From: CAZFZQ01 sp964522845
Lineage (GTDB): Bacteria > Patescibacteriota > Patescibacteriia > GCA-002772895
Assembly (NCBI GenBank): GCA_964522845.1
Contig: CAZFZQ010000001.1
Coordinates: forward strand, 5,415-69,414
Length of the DNA: 64,000 bases
Direction of reading: 5' to 3'
Positions 28,916 through 37,659 of the stretch are shown here, in pieces (position 1 is the stretch's first letter; every line of letters begins with the position of its first letter). The translations under genes were made by a program, and so were the position numbers. Under the pieces are notes generated by a model, which saw only the letters and a list, made by a program, of their open reading frames with translations, had not been told where the DNA came from and searched no databases.

Positions 28916-29719
28916 ATGAAAGATTACAAAGTCGGCATAATGGGGATAGGTATGGTGGGGGGAGCTACGGCGCGTTATTTTGAATCAAAAGGCATAAAAC
29001 CGTTTCTTTATGATCCGCCGCGGGGCTTGGATTCCAAAGAAGAAATCAACAAGGCGGAAATGGTTTTTATTTGCGTGCCTACGCCTTATGACGATGAGAA
29101 GGGCGGTTTTGACTTATCTTTTGTCAGGCAGGCAATTTCTATTTTAAACGGAGAAAAAATTGTTGTTTTGAAATCAACGATTTTGCCCGGCTCAACCGAT
29201 GATTTGCAGGCCGAATTTCCTCAGCATAAGATTTTATTTAATCCGGAATTTTTGACCGAAGTCACGGCGGATCAAGATATGAAATTTCCCGACCGCCAGA
29301 TTGTGGGCTATACGGAAAAAAGTTTTAATGTAGCCAAGGATTTGATGTTGCTTTTGCCGCTCGCGCCTTTTGAAAGAATCGTTCCGGCTAAGGTTGCGGA
29401 AATTGTAAAATATTTTAATAATACATGGTTCGCGACCAAAGTTATTTTTGCCAATCAGGTTTATGATGTTTGTGGAAAATTAAACGCGGATTACGATTTA
29501 ATCGCCGAATGCGCGTCAGCGGACAAACGCGTTGGGCCATCGCATTTGCAAGTTTTACATAAAGGGTATCGGGGTTACGGCGGCAAGTGTTTGCCCAAGG
29601 ATACGCGCGCTTTCATTCAGCTGGGCGAACGTTTGGGAGTGGATTTGAAATTATTAAAAATGGTTGAGGAAATTAATAATGATTTGATTGGCAAACAAGG
29701 AATGAACGGAAAAATTTAA
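28916..29719 (+). CDS. Short UDP-glucose/GDP-mannose dehydrogenase-family protein
   Basis: An N-terminal NAD-binding domain (GIMGIGMVGGATA) is followed by VFICVPTP, LKSTILPGST and FNPEFLTE, all typical of the family. The central domain includes KYFNNTWFATK, and the catalytic cysteine is Cys225 in GGKCLPKD. The protein is only 267 residues, against about 400-450 for full enzymes, because the C-terminal nucleotide-binding domain is absent. There is no sign of a frameshift and the next gene starts 3 bases later, so it may be a natural short form. It would oxidise a UDP-hexose at C6. Confidence 0.8.
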   Translation: MKDYKVGIMGIGMVGGATARYFESKGIKPFLYDPPRGLDSKEEINKAEMVFICVPTPYDDEKGGFDLSFVRQAISILNGEKIVVLKSTILPGSTDDLQAEFPQHKILFNPEFLTEVTADQDMKFPDRQIVGYTEKSFNVAKDLMLLLPLAPFERIVPAKVAEIVKYFNNTWFATKVIFANQVYDVCGKLNADYDLIAECASADKRVGPSHLQVLHKGYRGYGGKCLPKDTRAFIQLGERLGVDLKLLKMVEEINNDLIGKQGMNGKI

Positions 29720-29722
29720 ATT

Positions 29723-30628
29723 ATGAAATATCTCGTAACCGGCGGGGCGGGGTTTATTGGGACGAATTTAGTAAAAGAATTGCTGGCGCAAGGCCACGAG
29801 GTTGTTGTGATTGATAATTATGCCGGCGGAAGAAAACCGGAGCGGATGCAAAACGGCGCCACATATTTTGAGGGCGATATCCGCAAGCCCGAGGATTTGA
29901 ATAATGTTTGTCGAAACGGTTTTGATGGAATATTTCATTTTGCCGCTTTGCCCAGAGTGACTTTTTCCGTGGAGCATCCGGCGGAAACGCACGCGGCCAA
30001 TGCTACTGGTACATTAAATGTTTTAATCGCCGCGCGGGATCATAAAATAAAACGCGTGATTTTTTCTTCATCGTCGTCGGTTTATGGCAATCAAGAAATT
30101 TATCCTTTGAAAGAAGATTTTATTCCGTTGCCCATCAGTCCCTATGCTTTGCATAAATTTATCGGCGAACATTATTGCCGGCTGTTTAATAGTCTCTATG
30201 GGCTGGAAACCGTCTGCCTCCGGTATTTTAATGTCTATGGCCCGTATTTTGATCCCGAAGGGGCGTACGCCTTGGTTATTGGCAAGTTTTTAAAACAAAA
30301 AAAAGAAGGCACGCCCATGACTGTTTGCGGCGATGGAGAATATTATCGCGACTACACGCACGTTTCCGATATCGTGCGCGCCAACATCGCGGCCATGCAG
30401 TCGGATAAAGTTGGACGAGGCGATGTATTTAATATCGGAAATAATAATCCGCATTCGGTAAACGAATTGGTTAAAATGATCGGCGGAGAATTTGTTTTTG
30501 TGCCGCCCCGCCCGGGCGATGTCCGCTTTACTCAAGCTGACAATTCTAAAGCCAAAGAAATTTTGGTCTGGGAACCGAAAGTTCGGTTGGAAGAGGGGAT
30601 AGAAGAATTGAAAAAAATGTATTTATAA
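29723..30628 (+). CDS. NAD-dependent nucleotide-sugar epimerase (GalE-like)
   Basis: The protein begins MKYLVTGGAGFIGTNL, the NAD-binding glycine motif. The active-site SSSSSVYGN and YALHK (YxxxK) are present, as are RYFNVYGP and YRDYTHVSDI. At 301 residues it is a normal extended short-chain dehydrogenase of the UDP-glucose 4-epimerase or UDP-glucuronate epimerase kind. With the dehydrogenase upstream it probably supplies uronic or epimerised sugar donors. It ends at a bidirectional terminator. Confidence 0.88.
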   Translation: MKYLVTGGAGFIGTNLVKELLAQGHEVVVIDNYAGGRKPERMQNGATYFEGDIRKPEDLNNVCRNGFDGIFHFAALPRVTFSVEHPAETHAANATGTLNVLIAARDHKIKRVIFSSSSSVYGNQEIYPLKEDFIPLPISPYALHKFIGEHYCRLFNSLYGLETVCLRYFNVYGPYFDPEGAYALVIGKFLKQKKEGTPMTVCGDGEYYRDYTHVSDIVRANIAAMQSDKVGRGDVFNIGNNNPHSVNELVKMIGGEFVFVPPRPGDVRFTQADNSKAKEILVWEPKVRLEEGIEELKKMYL

Positions 30629-30658
30629 AAAATCAGCCCTGTTATCGTGCTGATTTTT
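30628..30658. terminator. Bidirectional terminator between convergent genes
   Basis: AAAAATCAGC (30628-30637) pairs with GCTGATTTTT (30649-30658) around an 11-base loop. A and T runs on both sides let it end both the + strand epimerase gene and the - strand phosphoglycosyl transferase, whose stop codon lies inside the stem. Confidence 0.8.
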
Positions 30659-32039
30659 ATCTCCCCCTAAATCTCAAAATAGTATTTATGGTTTTAAGTA
30701 TGATGGTAGCGTCCAAAAGAAATGACCGATTTTTGATATAAAAAATATCGTACTGCAATTTTTTCAGATTCTGTTCCGCGTTTCCGGCGTAAGGATAATT
30801 TATTTGCGCCCAGCCGGTCAGCCCGGGCTGCACTAAGTTCCGTAAAGGATAAAATGGTGCCTTTTCCGTAAATTCCGCCACAAACTCCGGCCGCTCCGGC
30901 CGGGGGCCGATAAAGCTCATCTCGCCCAAAAGAACATTTAAAATTTGAGGCAGTTCGTCAATTCGCGTCCGCCGCAAAAATTTTCCGAAGCGGGTGATGC
31001 GGCTGTCGTTTTCTCCGGCAAATTGCGGCGCGCCCGCTTCCGCGTTTTTCACCATGGTGCGGAATTTGTAAATTTTGAAAATCCTCCCGTTTTTGCCAAC
31101 TCTTTTTTGCGTGTAAAAAATCGGCCAGCCGTCGCTCGCCAATTCCCCAATCGCGACAATCGGAAAAATTGCCACAAACACGACGCCCAAAATTCCGGCC
31201 AGAATATAGTCGGTCGCGATTTTACCGCGGTCGTATATCTTTTTCTCCGCTTCTTGCAAATTATCCAAAAACCATCCTTGGGTTAAATTTTCAATCGGCA
31301 ATTTGCCCGTCACCTGTTCATATAATTTTAACAAATTGATAAAAGTGATGTTGGAAAAAATCAGCTGATAGAGCTTGGCGTTCGCGGTTTCATCAATATT
31401 TTTTCCATGATGGACGGCGATGGTGTTCACGCCCAATGCTTTTGCGTTTTGGATCATTTCTTCCATGGCCGGCTGTTTTATGTCCAAGTCCGGAATTTTT
31501 TCATCGGCCACCACGCAGACGACTTCATATCCCAGCTGCGGCTCGTTTTTGAAAGCGGTAATCAGCTCGCGCACTTCTTTGGAATATCCCAAAAAAGCAA
31601 TGCGGGTTTTAAAAATATATTTCGCGGTTATCAGATTGTAGGCGGCGCGCCAGATGATGATAAGGAAAGCGGCGATGGCGGCGTCCATGAAAAGAGTTGT
31701 TTTTGGCGCAATTCCAAAAATTGGCGTAAGATAGAAGAAGAAAGAGGCGATAAAAACATTGATGGCAAAACTTTCAAGCAGCGTCCGGAAAAGAACCAAA
31801 TTATTTTTCAAAAAATTCAGGTTATACAAATTTTGAGAATAAAAAACCGCCACCCAGATAAGATAAATGATGACAAAGGGATAAAAATGCAATTGCCAGT
31901 TTGCGTTTATATAAGCTTGACTGAAACGGAGGTACAGGGTAATATAAAGAGAGGCGAAAAGAAGGAATAGATCGCCTAAAAGCAGGATTATTTGTTTAAG
32001 CTTAGCGAGAATTAACATAGGTATTGTTAAAAACATCAT
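30657..32039 (-). CDS. Initiating phosphoglycosyl transferase (WbaP/WcaJ-like)
   Basis: The N-terminal ~120 residues hold four to five membrane helices. A Rossmann-like middle domain follows, then the bacterial sugar transferase domain with KRVGKNGRIFKIYKFRTM, RTRIDELPQILNVL and GEMSFIGPRPERPEF. These enzymes start glycan assembly by moving a hexose-1-phosphate onto undecaprenyl phosphate. The 460-residue length is normal. It is the only minus-strand gene in the first 40 kb of the glycan region. The start at 32039 (MMFLTIPM) is followed by another Met eight codons in, so the exact start is uncertain. Confidence 0.9.
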   Translation of the reverse strand: MMFLTIPMLILAKLKQIILLLGDLFLLFASLYITLYLRFSQAYINANWQLHFYPFVIIYLIWVAVFYSQNLYNLNFLKNNLVLFRTLLESFAINVFIASFFFYLTPIFGIAPKTTLFMDAAIAAFLIIIWRAAYNLITAKYIFKTRIAFLGYSKEVRELITAFKNEPQLGYEVVCVVADEKIPDLDIKQPAMEEMIQNAKALGVNTIAVHHGKNIDETANAKLYQLIFSNITFINLLKLYEQVTGKLPIENLTQGWFLDNLQEAEKKIYDRGKIATDYILAGILGVVFVAIFPIVAIGELASDGWPIFYTQKRVGKNGRIFKIYKFRTMVKNAEAGAPQFAGENDSRITRFGKFLRRTRIDELPQILNVLLGEMSFIGPRPERPEFVAEFTEKAPFYPLRNLVQPGLTGWAQINYPYAGNAEQNLKKLQYDIFYIKNRSFLLDATIILKTINTILRFRGR

Positions 32040-32069
32040 AGCTTATTTTGCGTAAAAAATCAAGGGTCT

Positions 32070-32741
32070 ATGAAAAAAGCAATTATAATTTTAATAATTT
32101 TAATTTTATTGGCCGGCGGAGGCATTGTCGGCTATTTTTCTTGGCAAAAAGCCAAGGAAGCTAAGTTTTTATCAGCCAATCCGCAAACCGCGGAGGCTTA
32201 CGCGCTAATTCAAAAAAGAGAAACCCAGCTCAAAAAAGATAAAAATAACTATGATTACATGATGAGCATTGCTTTTAATTGGAAGGGCATTGGCGAGGTG
32301 ACGAAAAACAATGAATATTTAAAGCGATCTATAGCGATGTATGACCAAGTGATTAAACGCTGGGGCAACAAGGCATACTTGCCGTTTTTGAATCGCGCCA
32401 ATGTTTATATTGAATTGAAGGATTACATACGCGCCGAGCAAGATCTGAAAATTGCCTTGGAAATTGACCGCGGCGAGCAAAATCTTTATATCGCTTTGGC
32501 GAATTTGTACAAAGACTACATGAAGAAAAGTAATGATGAGGTTAAAGCAGTATACACAAACGCCATGCAAATAATAGTGGGAGGCGGCAATTTGGTTAAC
32601 AATTACGCCAGTTTCTTGAATGAAATTGGAGACTATAAAGAAGCTTTGAAGTATTATAAAATGTTAAAACAGGCTTATCCTAACAATCTCGGTTTTGATG
32701 AAGCGATTAAAGAGCTTGAAGAAAAACTTCCAAAAATATAA
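32070..32741 (+). CDS. Membrane-anchored TPR-repeat protein
   Basis: An N-terminal hydrophobic helix (about residues 4-24) anchors the 223-residue protein. The rest contains tetratricopeptide-like helices: YLPFLNRANVYIELKDY, NLYIALANLYKDY and NNYASFLNEIGDYKEALKY. TPR domains mediate protein-protein contacts. The gene is divergent from the phosphoglycosyl transferase with a 30-base gap. Its role in the cluster may be scaffold-like, which I cannot test here. Confidence 0.72.
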   Translation: MKKAIIILIILILLAGGGIVGYFSWQKAKEAKFLSANPQTAEAYALIQKRETQLKKDKNNYDYMMSIAFNWKGIGEVTKNNEYLKRSIAMYDQVIKRWGNKAYLPFLNRANVYIELKDYIRAEQDLKIALEIDRGEQNLYIALANLYKDYMKKSNDEVKAVYTNAMQIIVGGGNLVNNYASFLNEIGDYKEALKYYKMLKQAYPNNLGFDEAIKELEEKLPKI

Positions 32742-32760
32742 TAACAAGATAAATAAAGAA

Positions 32761-32832
32761 GTGAGTAGTAAATAGTGAGTAGTGTTTTTCCTAACTACTA
32801 ACTACTAACTACCAACTACTCGCTATTAACTA
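32761..32832. repeat. Degenerate heptamer tandem repeats able to form a hairpin
   Basis: Three heptamers of GTGAGTA type (32761-32784) are followed by six of CTAACTA type (32791-32832), two of them divergent. The two sets are roughly complementary and could form an imperfect hairpin just before the epimerase ATG at 32835. Confidence 0.75.
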
Positions 32833-32834
32833 TT

Positions 32835-33830
32835 ATGGCCAAGGAAAATGTTCTCGTGACCGGCGGCGCCGGTTTTATCGGTTCGCACTTATGCGAACGG
32901 CTTTTAAAAGATTATAACGTTGTTTGTTTGGATGATTTTTTGACCAGCAGCGAGAAAAATATCAACCACTTGGTCCAGCTCCCAAATTTTGAATTTATAA
33001 AACAAAACTTGTCGGACGATTTTGACTTGGAGGCGGTGCCGGAATTGGCCAAATTTCAAATAAATGTTAAGGGATTTAAGGCGATTTTTAATTTATCTTG
33101 CCCCACCTCGGCCAAAAATTTTGACGCATTAAGGATTACCACATTGGATTCTAACAGTGTGGCTATGAAAAATGTTTTGGAGCTTGTGAGAAAATATAAA
33201 TCAAAATTTGTCCATATTTCTTCATCTGTGGTTTATGGCGGCAGGGATAAAATGAAAGGAAAGGTAACGGAAGACGAAGAGGGGATCGTAAACCATTTAT
33301 CCCCGCGCGGCTGTTATGATGAGGGAAAGCGTTTTGCGGAAACCGCGGTCGCGACTTATCACCAGGTTTATAAAACCGATTATAAAATCGCCCGCGTTTT
33401 CCGGACATACGGCCCGCGCGAACGCCTTTTTGACGGCGAGATGGTGCCGGATTTCGTGGTTGACGCGGCCAATAACAAAGATTTGATAATTTATGGCGAC
33501 AAAAATTTTCAAACCTCTCTGGTTTATGTGTCTGACGTGGTGGATGCGCTTGTAAAATTGATGAGCGCGCGCGCGGATATCGGTCCGGTGAATATCGGTT
33601 CGGACGTGGATTTAAAAATCGTTGATGTGGCTAAAAAAATTATTGAAATGACCGGATCAAAATCCAAAATTGTTTTTGACAAACCTCTGCCGTTTATTAC
33701 CGAGCTGGTTTTGCCCGATATTACCAAAGCTAAAGAAGAACTGAGCTGGCTGCCCCTCGTTCGCCTGGAAGACGGATTGAAGAAGACTATTGATTATACT
33801 TTGGCGCATAAAGAACTGCTGGGAATTTAA
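32835..33830 (+). CDS. NAD-dependent epimerase/dehydratase, UDP-glucuronate decarboxylase-like
   Basis: The protein begins with VLVTGGAGFIGSHLCERL. It has HISSSVVYGG, the catalytic tyrosine and lysine in CYDEGKRFAET, and ARVFRTYGPRE, the pattern of UDP-xylose synthases and dTDP-glucose dehydratases. CYDEGKRFAE in particular resembles UDP-glucuronate decarboxylase. At 331 residues it is complete. A plausible pathway is the upstream UDP-glucose dehydrogenase feeding this enzyme. No Shine-Dalgarno is visible; heptamer repeats sit where one would be. Confidence 0.83.
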   Translation: MAKENVLVTGGAGFIGSHLCERLLKDYNVVCLDDFLTSSEKNINHLVQLPNFEFIKQNLSDDFDLEAVPELAKFQINVKGFKAIFNLSCPTSAKNFDALRITTLDSNSVAMKNVLELVRKYKSKFVHISSSVVYGGRDKMKGKVTEDEEGIVNHLSPRGCYDEGKRFAETAVATYHQVYKTDYKIARVFRTYGPRERLFDGEMVPDFVVDAANNKDLIIYGDKNFQTSLVYVSDVVDALVKLMSARADIGPVNIGSDVDLKIVDVAKKIIEMTGSKSKIVFDKPLPFITELVLPDITKAKEELSWLPLVRLEDGLKKTIDYTLAHKELLGI

Positions 33831-33858
33831 TTACTAATTACTAATTACTAATTACTAA
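33831..33858. repeat. Perfect heptamer tandem repeat (TTACTAA)x4
   Basis: Four exact copies of TTACTAA start one base after the epimerase stop and end about 20 bases before the next ATG. The unit length matches the heptamers at 32761-32832, also in front of a gene. Confidence 0.9.
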
Positions 33859-33879
33859 TTTTCAAGAGTTTTTGGATGA

Positions 33880-34566
33880 ATGAATATATTTGTTGTTATT
33901 CCCGCTTATAACGAAGAAAAAGCTATTGGCCAGACCGTTTCTGATGTACGCAAAATTCTTGCCCCGCGGAGTCTTGGCGAAGTGGGGTGTTCAAATATTA
34001 TCGTTGTTGATGACGGCTCCGGCGACAAAACCGCTGAGGCGGCCGAGGTTGCCGGCGCAACTATTTTGCGGCATATTGTGAACCGCGGACAGGGAGCGGC
34101 GCTTCGCACGGGGATAAATTACGCGCTGGCGCAGGGCGCAGACGCAGTTGTTACTTTTGACGCTGACGGCCAATTTGAAGCCGAAGAAATTGGAAAAATT
34201 TGCGCGCCGCTCGCGGATGGGTTTTGCGACGTTGTCTTGGGTTCAAGATTTTTAACTCAAAATAAAATTCCGTTTATAAAAAGATTAATTCTTGCTCCGG
34301 CGATTTTTTTTACACGGTTGCTTACGGGTTTAAATTTGTCCGATACGCATAACGGTTTTCGCGCTATGAGCCGCGGGGCGGCGGAAAAAATAAATATCCG
34401 CCAAGACAGAATGGCGCATTCGTCGGAAATAATCCATGAAATAGCCCGGCTGAAACTCAAATTCAAAGAAATTCCCGTTACGGTTAAATATACAGAGTAT
34501 TCTAAGCGTAAAGGACAAAAAATTTCGGGAGCACTCAAAATTTTATTTGATTTGATAATGAAGTAG
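33880..34566 (+). CDS. GT2 glycosyltransferase carrying an in-frame repeat insertion
   Basis: The 228-residue GT-A protein has FVVIPAYNEEKAIGQTV, IIVVDDGSGDKT and VTFDADGQFEAEE (DxD). It lacks membrane helices at the C-terminus, as in cytoplasmic DPM1-like enzymes. Residues 27-36 (APRSLGEVG region) are not part of the fold; they are encoded by a dispersed repeat at 33958-33987 that lies between the first helix and second strand. The gene starts after the heptamer array and is followed by a DUF2304 gene, a common pairing. Confidence 0.85.
   Translation: MNIFVVIPAYNEEKAIGQTVSDVRKILAPRSLGEVGCSNIIVVDDGSGDKTAEAAEVAGATILRHIVNRGQGAALRTGINYALAQGADAVVTFDADGQFEAEEIGKICAPLADGFCDVVLGSRFLTQNKIPFIKRLILAPAIFFTRLLTGLNLSDTHNGFRAMSRGAAEKINIRQDRMAHSSEIIHEIARLKLKFKEIPVTVKYTEYSKRKGQKISGALKILFDLIMK
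33958..33987. repeat. Dispersed repeat inserted in frame in a GT2 gene
   Basis: These 30 bases match 50719-50748 in pheT, in opposite orientation, at 27 of 30 positions. The core is TTGGCGAAGTGGGG. Both copies lie inside coding sequence and keep the frame. Confidence 0.85.
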
Positions 34567-34567
34567 T

Positions 34568-34900
34568 ATGGTATTAATTCAATATATCCTGATTCTCGTC
34601 ATTATTTGCGTCTTGTTGCAAACGCTGGCCAAATTTCGGGCGAAAAATATTAGCTCGCGGGAGTTTCTGTTTTGGGTGGTTTTTTGGCTCGCGGTAGGCA
34701 CGGCGATTTTGATGCCGAAGTTTACGGTTTTTTTGGCAAACTATTTGGGCGTTGGCCGCGGCGCCGATCTTGTGGTCTATGCCTCACTTATCTTTGTTTT
34801 TTATATGATTTTTCGCGTTTTTTCCCGGCAGAATAAAATAGAAAAAGATATATCAAAAATAGTTGAAAAATTGGCGATTAAAAATAAGGATCAAAAATAA
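34568..34900 (+). CDS. DUF2304-family small membrane protein
   Basis: The 110-residue protein has three hydrophobic helices (about 3-20, 33-52, 66-85) and a charged, probably coiled tail. The pattern IQYILILVIICVL, then SSREFLFWVVFWL, then DLVVYASLIFVFYMIF matches DUF2304. Such genes commonly follow GT2 glycosyltransferases, as here with a one-base gap, so it may assist that transferase at the membrane. Confidence 0.78.
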   Translation: MVLIQYILILVIICVLLQTLAKFRAKNISSREFLFWVVFWLAVGTAILMPKFTVFLANYLGVGRGADLVVYASLIFVFYMIFRVFSRQNKIEKDISKIVEKLAIKNKDQK

Positions 34901-34902
34901 TT

Positions 34903-35040
34903 ATGGATAAAAAGAAAAAAATAAAAAAAATCAGAACGCTGGTTAAGAATATTATAAAGTTGGAGAAGGAGATTGGCGATTTGGATGCTTATAAAGAAAA
35001 ATTAGATAAAGTTAGGTCTAAATATGATAGAAAAGTTTAA
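34903..35040 (+). CDS. 45-residue lysine-rich small protein
   Basis: An ATG at 34903, 2 bases after the preceding stop, opens 45 codons ending TAA at 35040. The product starts MDKKKKIKKIRTLVKN and has heptad-like spacing of I/L/V, so a short helix or coiled coil is likely. It overlaps the next gene by 17 bases, implying translational coupling. No family is recognised. It could be a partner of the radical SAM-like protein or a substrate peptide, though it lacks cysteines and a clear leader/core structure. Confidence 0.5.
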   Translation: MDKKKKIKKIRTLVKNIIKLEKEIGDLDAYKEKLDKVRSKYDRKV

Positions 35041-36541
35041 ATTGTCCACCGCCGAAGCCGTTCCAAAATCGCAAGAAGAAGGCGAGAAATTAAAAGCAGA
35101 GGTTTTAGATATGTCACCCAGAGAATTGGTTGATTATTTTAAATTTTTAGAAAAAGAAGGCAAGTTATTAAAATTTTTGGAAGACAACTTAGAGGATGAC
35201 GCCGTAATGGCGCATTTCAGTTATTGGGAAAAATGGTTGAAGAAAGACCATCGCCGACTCGTGGACGAAGCGGTGGAGAAAAAGAAACAATTATATCCTG
35301 GAAATTCCGAGTCCCTGCCTTTGAATTTGGATAAAAAATTTTCCCAACAAGAATTGGATTTGATTTTTAAAAATCTTGGCGCCATACAATTAACTTTTGG
35401 ATGTTCCAAGGGCTGTCCGTTTTGTGGTTTTGACGCTATCAAGGGAGTAAGGGAGGCAATCCCTTATTCGCAATTGGCTAATTTATTCAAAAATCATGGA
35501 GATAAGTTAAAAAGAAATGAACCTTTACTTTATTGGGCGTCCGAGCCATCCGACTATGCATCAAAAGAAGGGTTAGAAGATAAAACTTATGCAGATGTTC
35601 ATCAATTGGCGGTAGAATATGCCGGATATAATCCCCATATAACAAGCAAGGAAACCACTGATGAAAAATGGGTAGATTTTTTACAGACCGGGCCGATAAA
35701 TAACCCGAGAGTCAGTGTTTATGGATTGGACGCAAAGGCATTGGTCGTAGTAGAGAAAAATTTTTCTATTTCCGGTAAATCTGTCCGAAACGCAATGACA
35801 GCAGTTGGAGAGGGAGAAAAACATAAGAAAGGGATGGGCATTTCTGCCGAAAAAAATGATATGCCGAATGAATTTGGCATCGGTTGTTTTAATGGCACTC
35901 TTTTGACGCCAAGGGGATTGTATAATGTAATCCAGGTGCCGATTTCTAAAAAATATCCGCAGGGACAGATGATGGTTCCGATTGAAAAAATTGAGACCGG
36001 GGAAATAAAAATAGGAGATTATTTGCCGGATATTTTAAAGGCAGGCGCCATAGTTAAGCATAAAAGAGACCGTTCAATAATGGATAATTTAGAATATTTT
36101 ACTTTGAAATCCGGCGGCAGTACCTATGATGTTGCCATTGATGAAAATTTTATTATTACAGATATGCTTTGTTGGGATGAGAAAGAAGAGAATGCTGATA
36201 AAATGGGGCTCGCAGTGGGAGCTAGGGGTGTAAGCGGTAGTGAAGAACACATAAAAAGACGAAGGGATCTCCAGAATGCCAATGGAATATCAAATGGTTA
36301 TTTCCCGCGGTTATCTAATTTTTTGTCGGTTTTTAAAAGCTTGTCTCCGATAGGAGGACAAGCTGAGGTTACTTTTGGAGACTTTCATCTTCAGCCCGTT
36401 GATATGGAAAAAGCAGAGGAACTCTTGATGGCTCCAATGGACATTTATCGCGCGATAATAACACACAAACAACTTCCAGTAAATCCGAAATTAACTTTGA
36501 AATTTGAAGGAAATGTGGTCACGGTATTTTATGAAGTATAA
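35024..36541 (+). CDS. Radical SAM-like protein of unknown family
   Basis: The 505-residue protein has a CxxxCxxC motif at Cys127, Cys131 and Cys134 (CSKGCPFC) after a ~110-residue helical N-terminal part. Residues 150-290 could be a divergent radical SAM barrel (LLYWASEPSDYA may replace GGEP). The C-terminal ~210 residues (TLLTPRGLYNVIQVP onward) match nothing I know and have no SPASM cysteines. It overlaps a 45-codon ORF at its start. The radical SAM call rests on one motif and its position; the reaction is unknown. Confidence 0.55.
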   Translation: MIEKFKLSTAEAVPKSQEEGEKLKAEVLDMSPRELVDYFKFLEKEGKLLKFLEDNLEDDAVMAHFSYWEKWLKKDHRRLVDEAVEKKKQLYPGNSESLPLNLDKKFSQQELDLIFKNLGAIQLTFGCSKGCPFCGFDAIKGVREAIPYSQLANLFKNHGDKLKRNEPLLYWASEPSDYASKEGLEDKTYADVHQLAVEYAGYNPHITSKETTDEKWVDFLQTGPINNPRVSVYGLDAKALVVVEKNFSISGKSVRNAMTAVGEGEKHKKGMGISAEKNDMPNEFGIGCFNGTLLTPRGLYNVIQVPISKKYPQGQMMVPIEKIETGEIKIGDYLPDILKAGAIVKHKRDRSIMDNLEYFTLKSGGSTYDVAIDENFIITDMLCWDEKEENADKMGLAVGARGVSGSEEHIKRRRDLQNANGISNGYFPRLSNFLSVFKSLSPIGGQAEVTFGDFHLQPVDMEKAEELLMAPMDIYRAIITHKQLPVNPKLTLKFEGNVVTVFYEV

Positions 36542-36552
36542 TTGTTGATTTT

Positions 36553-37647
36553 ATGCCTCCAAAAGTCGGCGTGGTGATGGTCAATTATAATAATTACGCA
36601 AAATATTTTGAAGATTTATTTTTTTCTTTAAAAAAATCCCAATATCCTAATTGGGAAATTGTTTTTATAGACAATGCCTCAACCGACGGAAGCGTGGATT
36701 ATCTGAAAGAAAAGTTTGCTCCGCAATTTCCCAACCTGACAATAATAAAAGTTGATAAAAATTCCGGTTTTGCCACGGGAAATAATATCGGATTAAAATA
36801 TTTGCAAGATAAAGATTTTGATTATGCCTACTTATTGAATTTGGACACGACGGTCGCGCCTGATTTTTTAGAACGCGCGCTCGCGAAAGCGGGGGATGAT
36901 GTCGGCTCCGTGCAGTCGCTTATTCTTTTGCATCCTTCGGTTGCAAAAGCGGGAGCGGCAATGTTATCAAATACTTTAGGCAACGCCATTCATTACCTTG
37001 GTTTTGGATATTGTTACGGATACGGCTGGGAAAAAGAAAAATGGGAAAAATACCTGGTTGATTGGCGCGTACGCGATCCGGAATTGAATATCGCCTATGG
37101 TTCAGGCGCGGGAATCCTCCTGAATATGCGCGCCCTGCGTGAAACGGGTTTTTTTGACGACATATATTTTATGTATCACGAAGATTTGGACTTGGGCTGG
37201 CGCTTGCGGCTCGCGGGCTACAAAAATATTTTGGCGCCGGAGTCGGTGATTTATCACAAATATGAATTTTCCAAGTCCATTAAAAAATATTATTGGATGG
37301 AGCGCAACCGTTTTATCACCATGATGAAAAATTATTCAGGGCTGACGCTGATTTTAATTTTTCCGGCGCTGGTAATAATGGAATTCGGGCTTTTGCTGTT
37401 CTCATTCCGTTCGGGATGGTGGCGGGAAAAGCTTCGCGTGTATGAATATTTTTTACATCCGAAGCGTTGGCGCGTGATTGCTTCCGGCCGGCACCGGGCG
37501 CAAAAATTGCGCAAGGCCTCGGATCGTCAAATCGCAAAACATTTTGTCGGGGAAATTTTATTTCAGGATATGGACAGTCCGCTTCTCACGAAAATTGCCA
37601 ACCCGATTTTTAATTTGTATTGGAAAATTATTCAAAGATTGATATAG
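36553..37647 (+). CDS. GT2 glycosyltransferase, rhamnosyltransferase-like
   Basis: The GT-A domain has VGVVMVNYNNYAKYFEDL, FIDNASTDGSVDY and LLNLDTTVAPDF, with the acidic MYHEDLDLGWRLRLAGY motif typical of WbbL-like rhamnosyltransferases. A hydrophobic C-terminal helix (about 260-285) suggests membrane association. At 364 residues it is complete. It probably adds a sugar to the lipid-linked glycan. A TIR element begins 13 bases after its stop. Confidence 0.85.
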   Translation: MPPKVGVVMVNYNNYAKYFEDLFFSLKKSQYPNWEIVFIDNASTDGSVDYLKEKFAPQFPNLTIIKVDKNSGFATGNNIGLKYLQDKDFDYAYLLNLDTTVAPDFLERALAKAGDDVGSVQSLILLHPSVAKAGAAMLSNTLGNAIHYLGFGYCYGYGWEKEKWEKYLVDWRVRDPELNIAYGSGAGILLNMRALRETGFFDDIYFMYHEDLDLGWRLRLAGYKNILAPESVIYHKYEFSKSIKKYYWMERNRFITMMKNYSGLTLILIFPALVIMEFGLLLFSFRSGWWREKLRVYEYFLHPKRWRVIASGRHRAQKLRKASDRQIAKHFVGEILFQDMDSPLLTKIANPIFNLYWKIIQRLI

Positions 37648-37659
37648 GGGGGGGCTTGA

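Noticed and set aside
33831..33858. Possible CRISPR array
   Set aside because: Units of seven bases are contiguous with no spacers, so it is a simple tandem repeat.
34903..35040. Confident RiPP precursor call for the 45-codon ORF
   Set aside because: No cysteine, repeat core or GG leader is present; kept only as a possibility.
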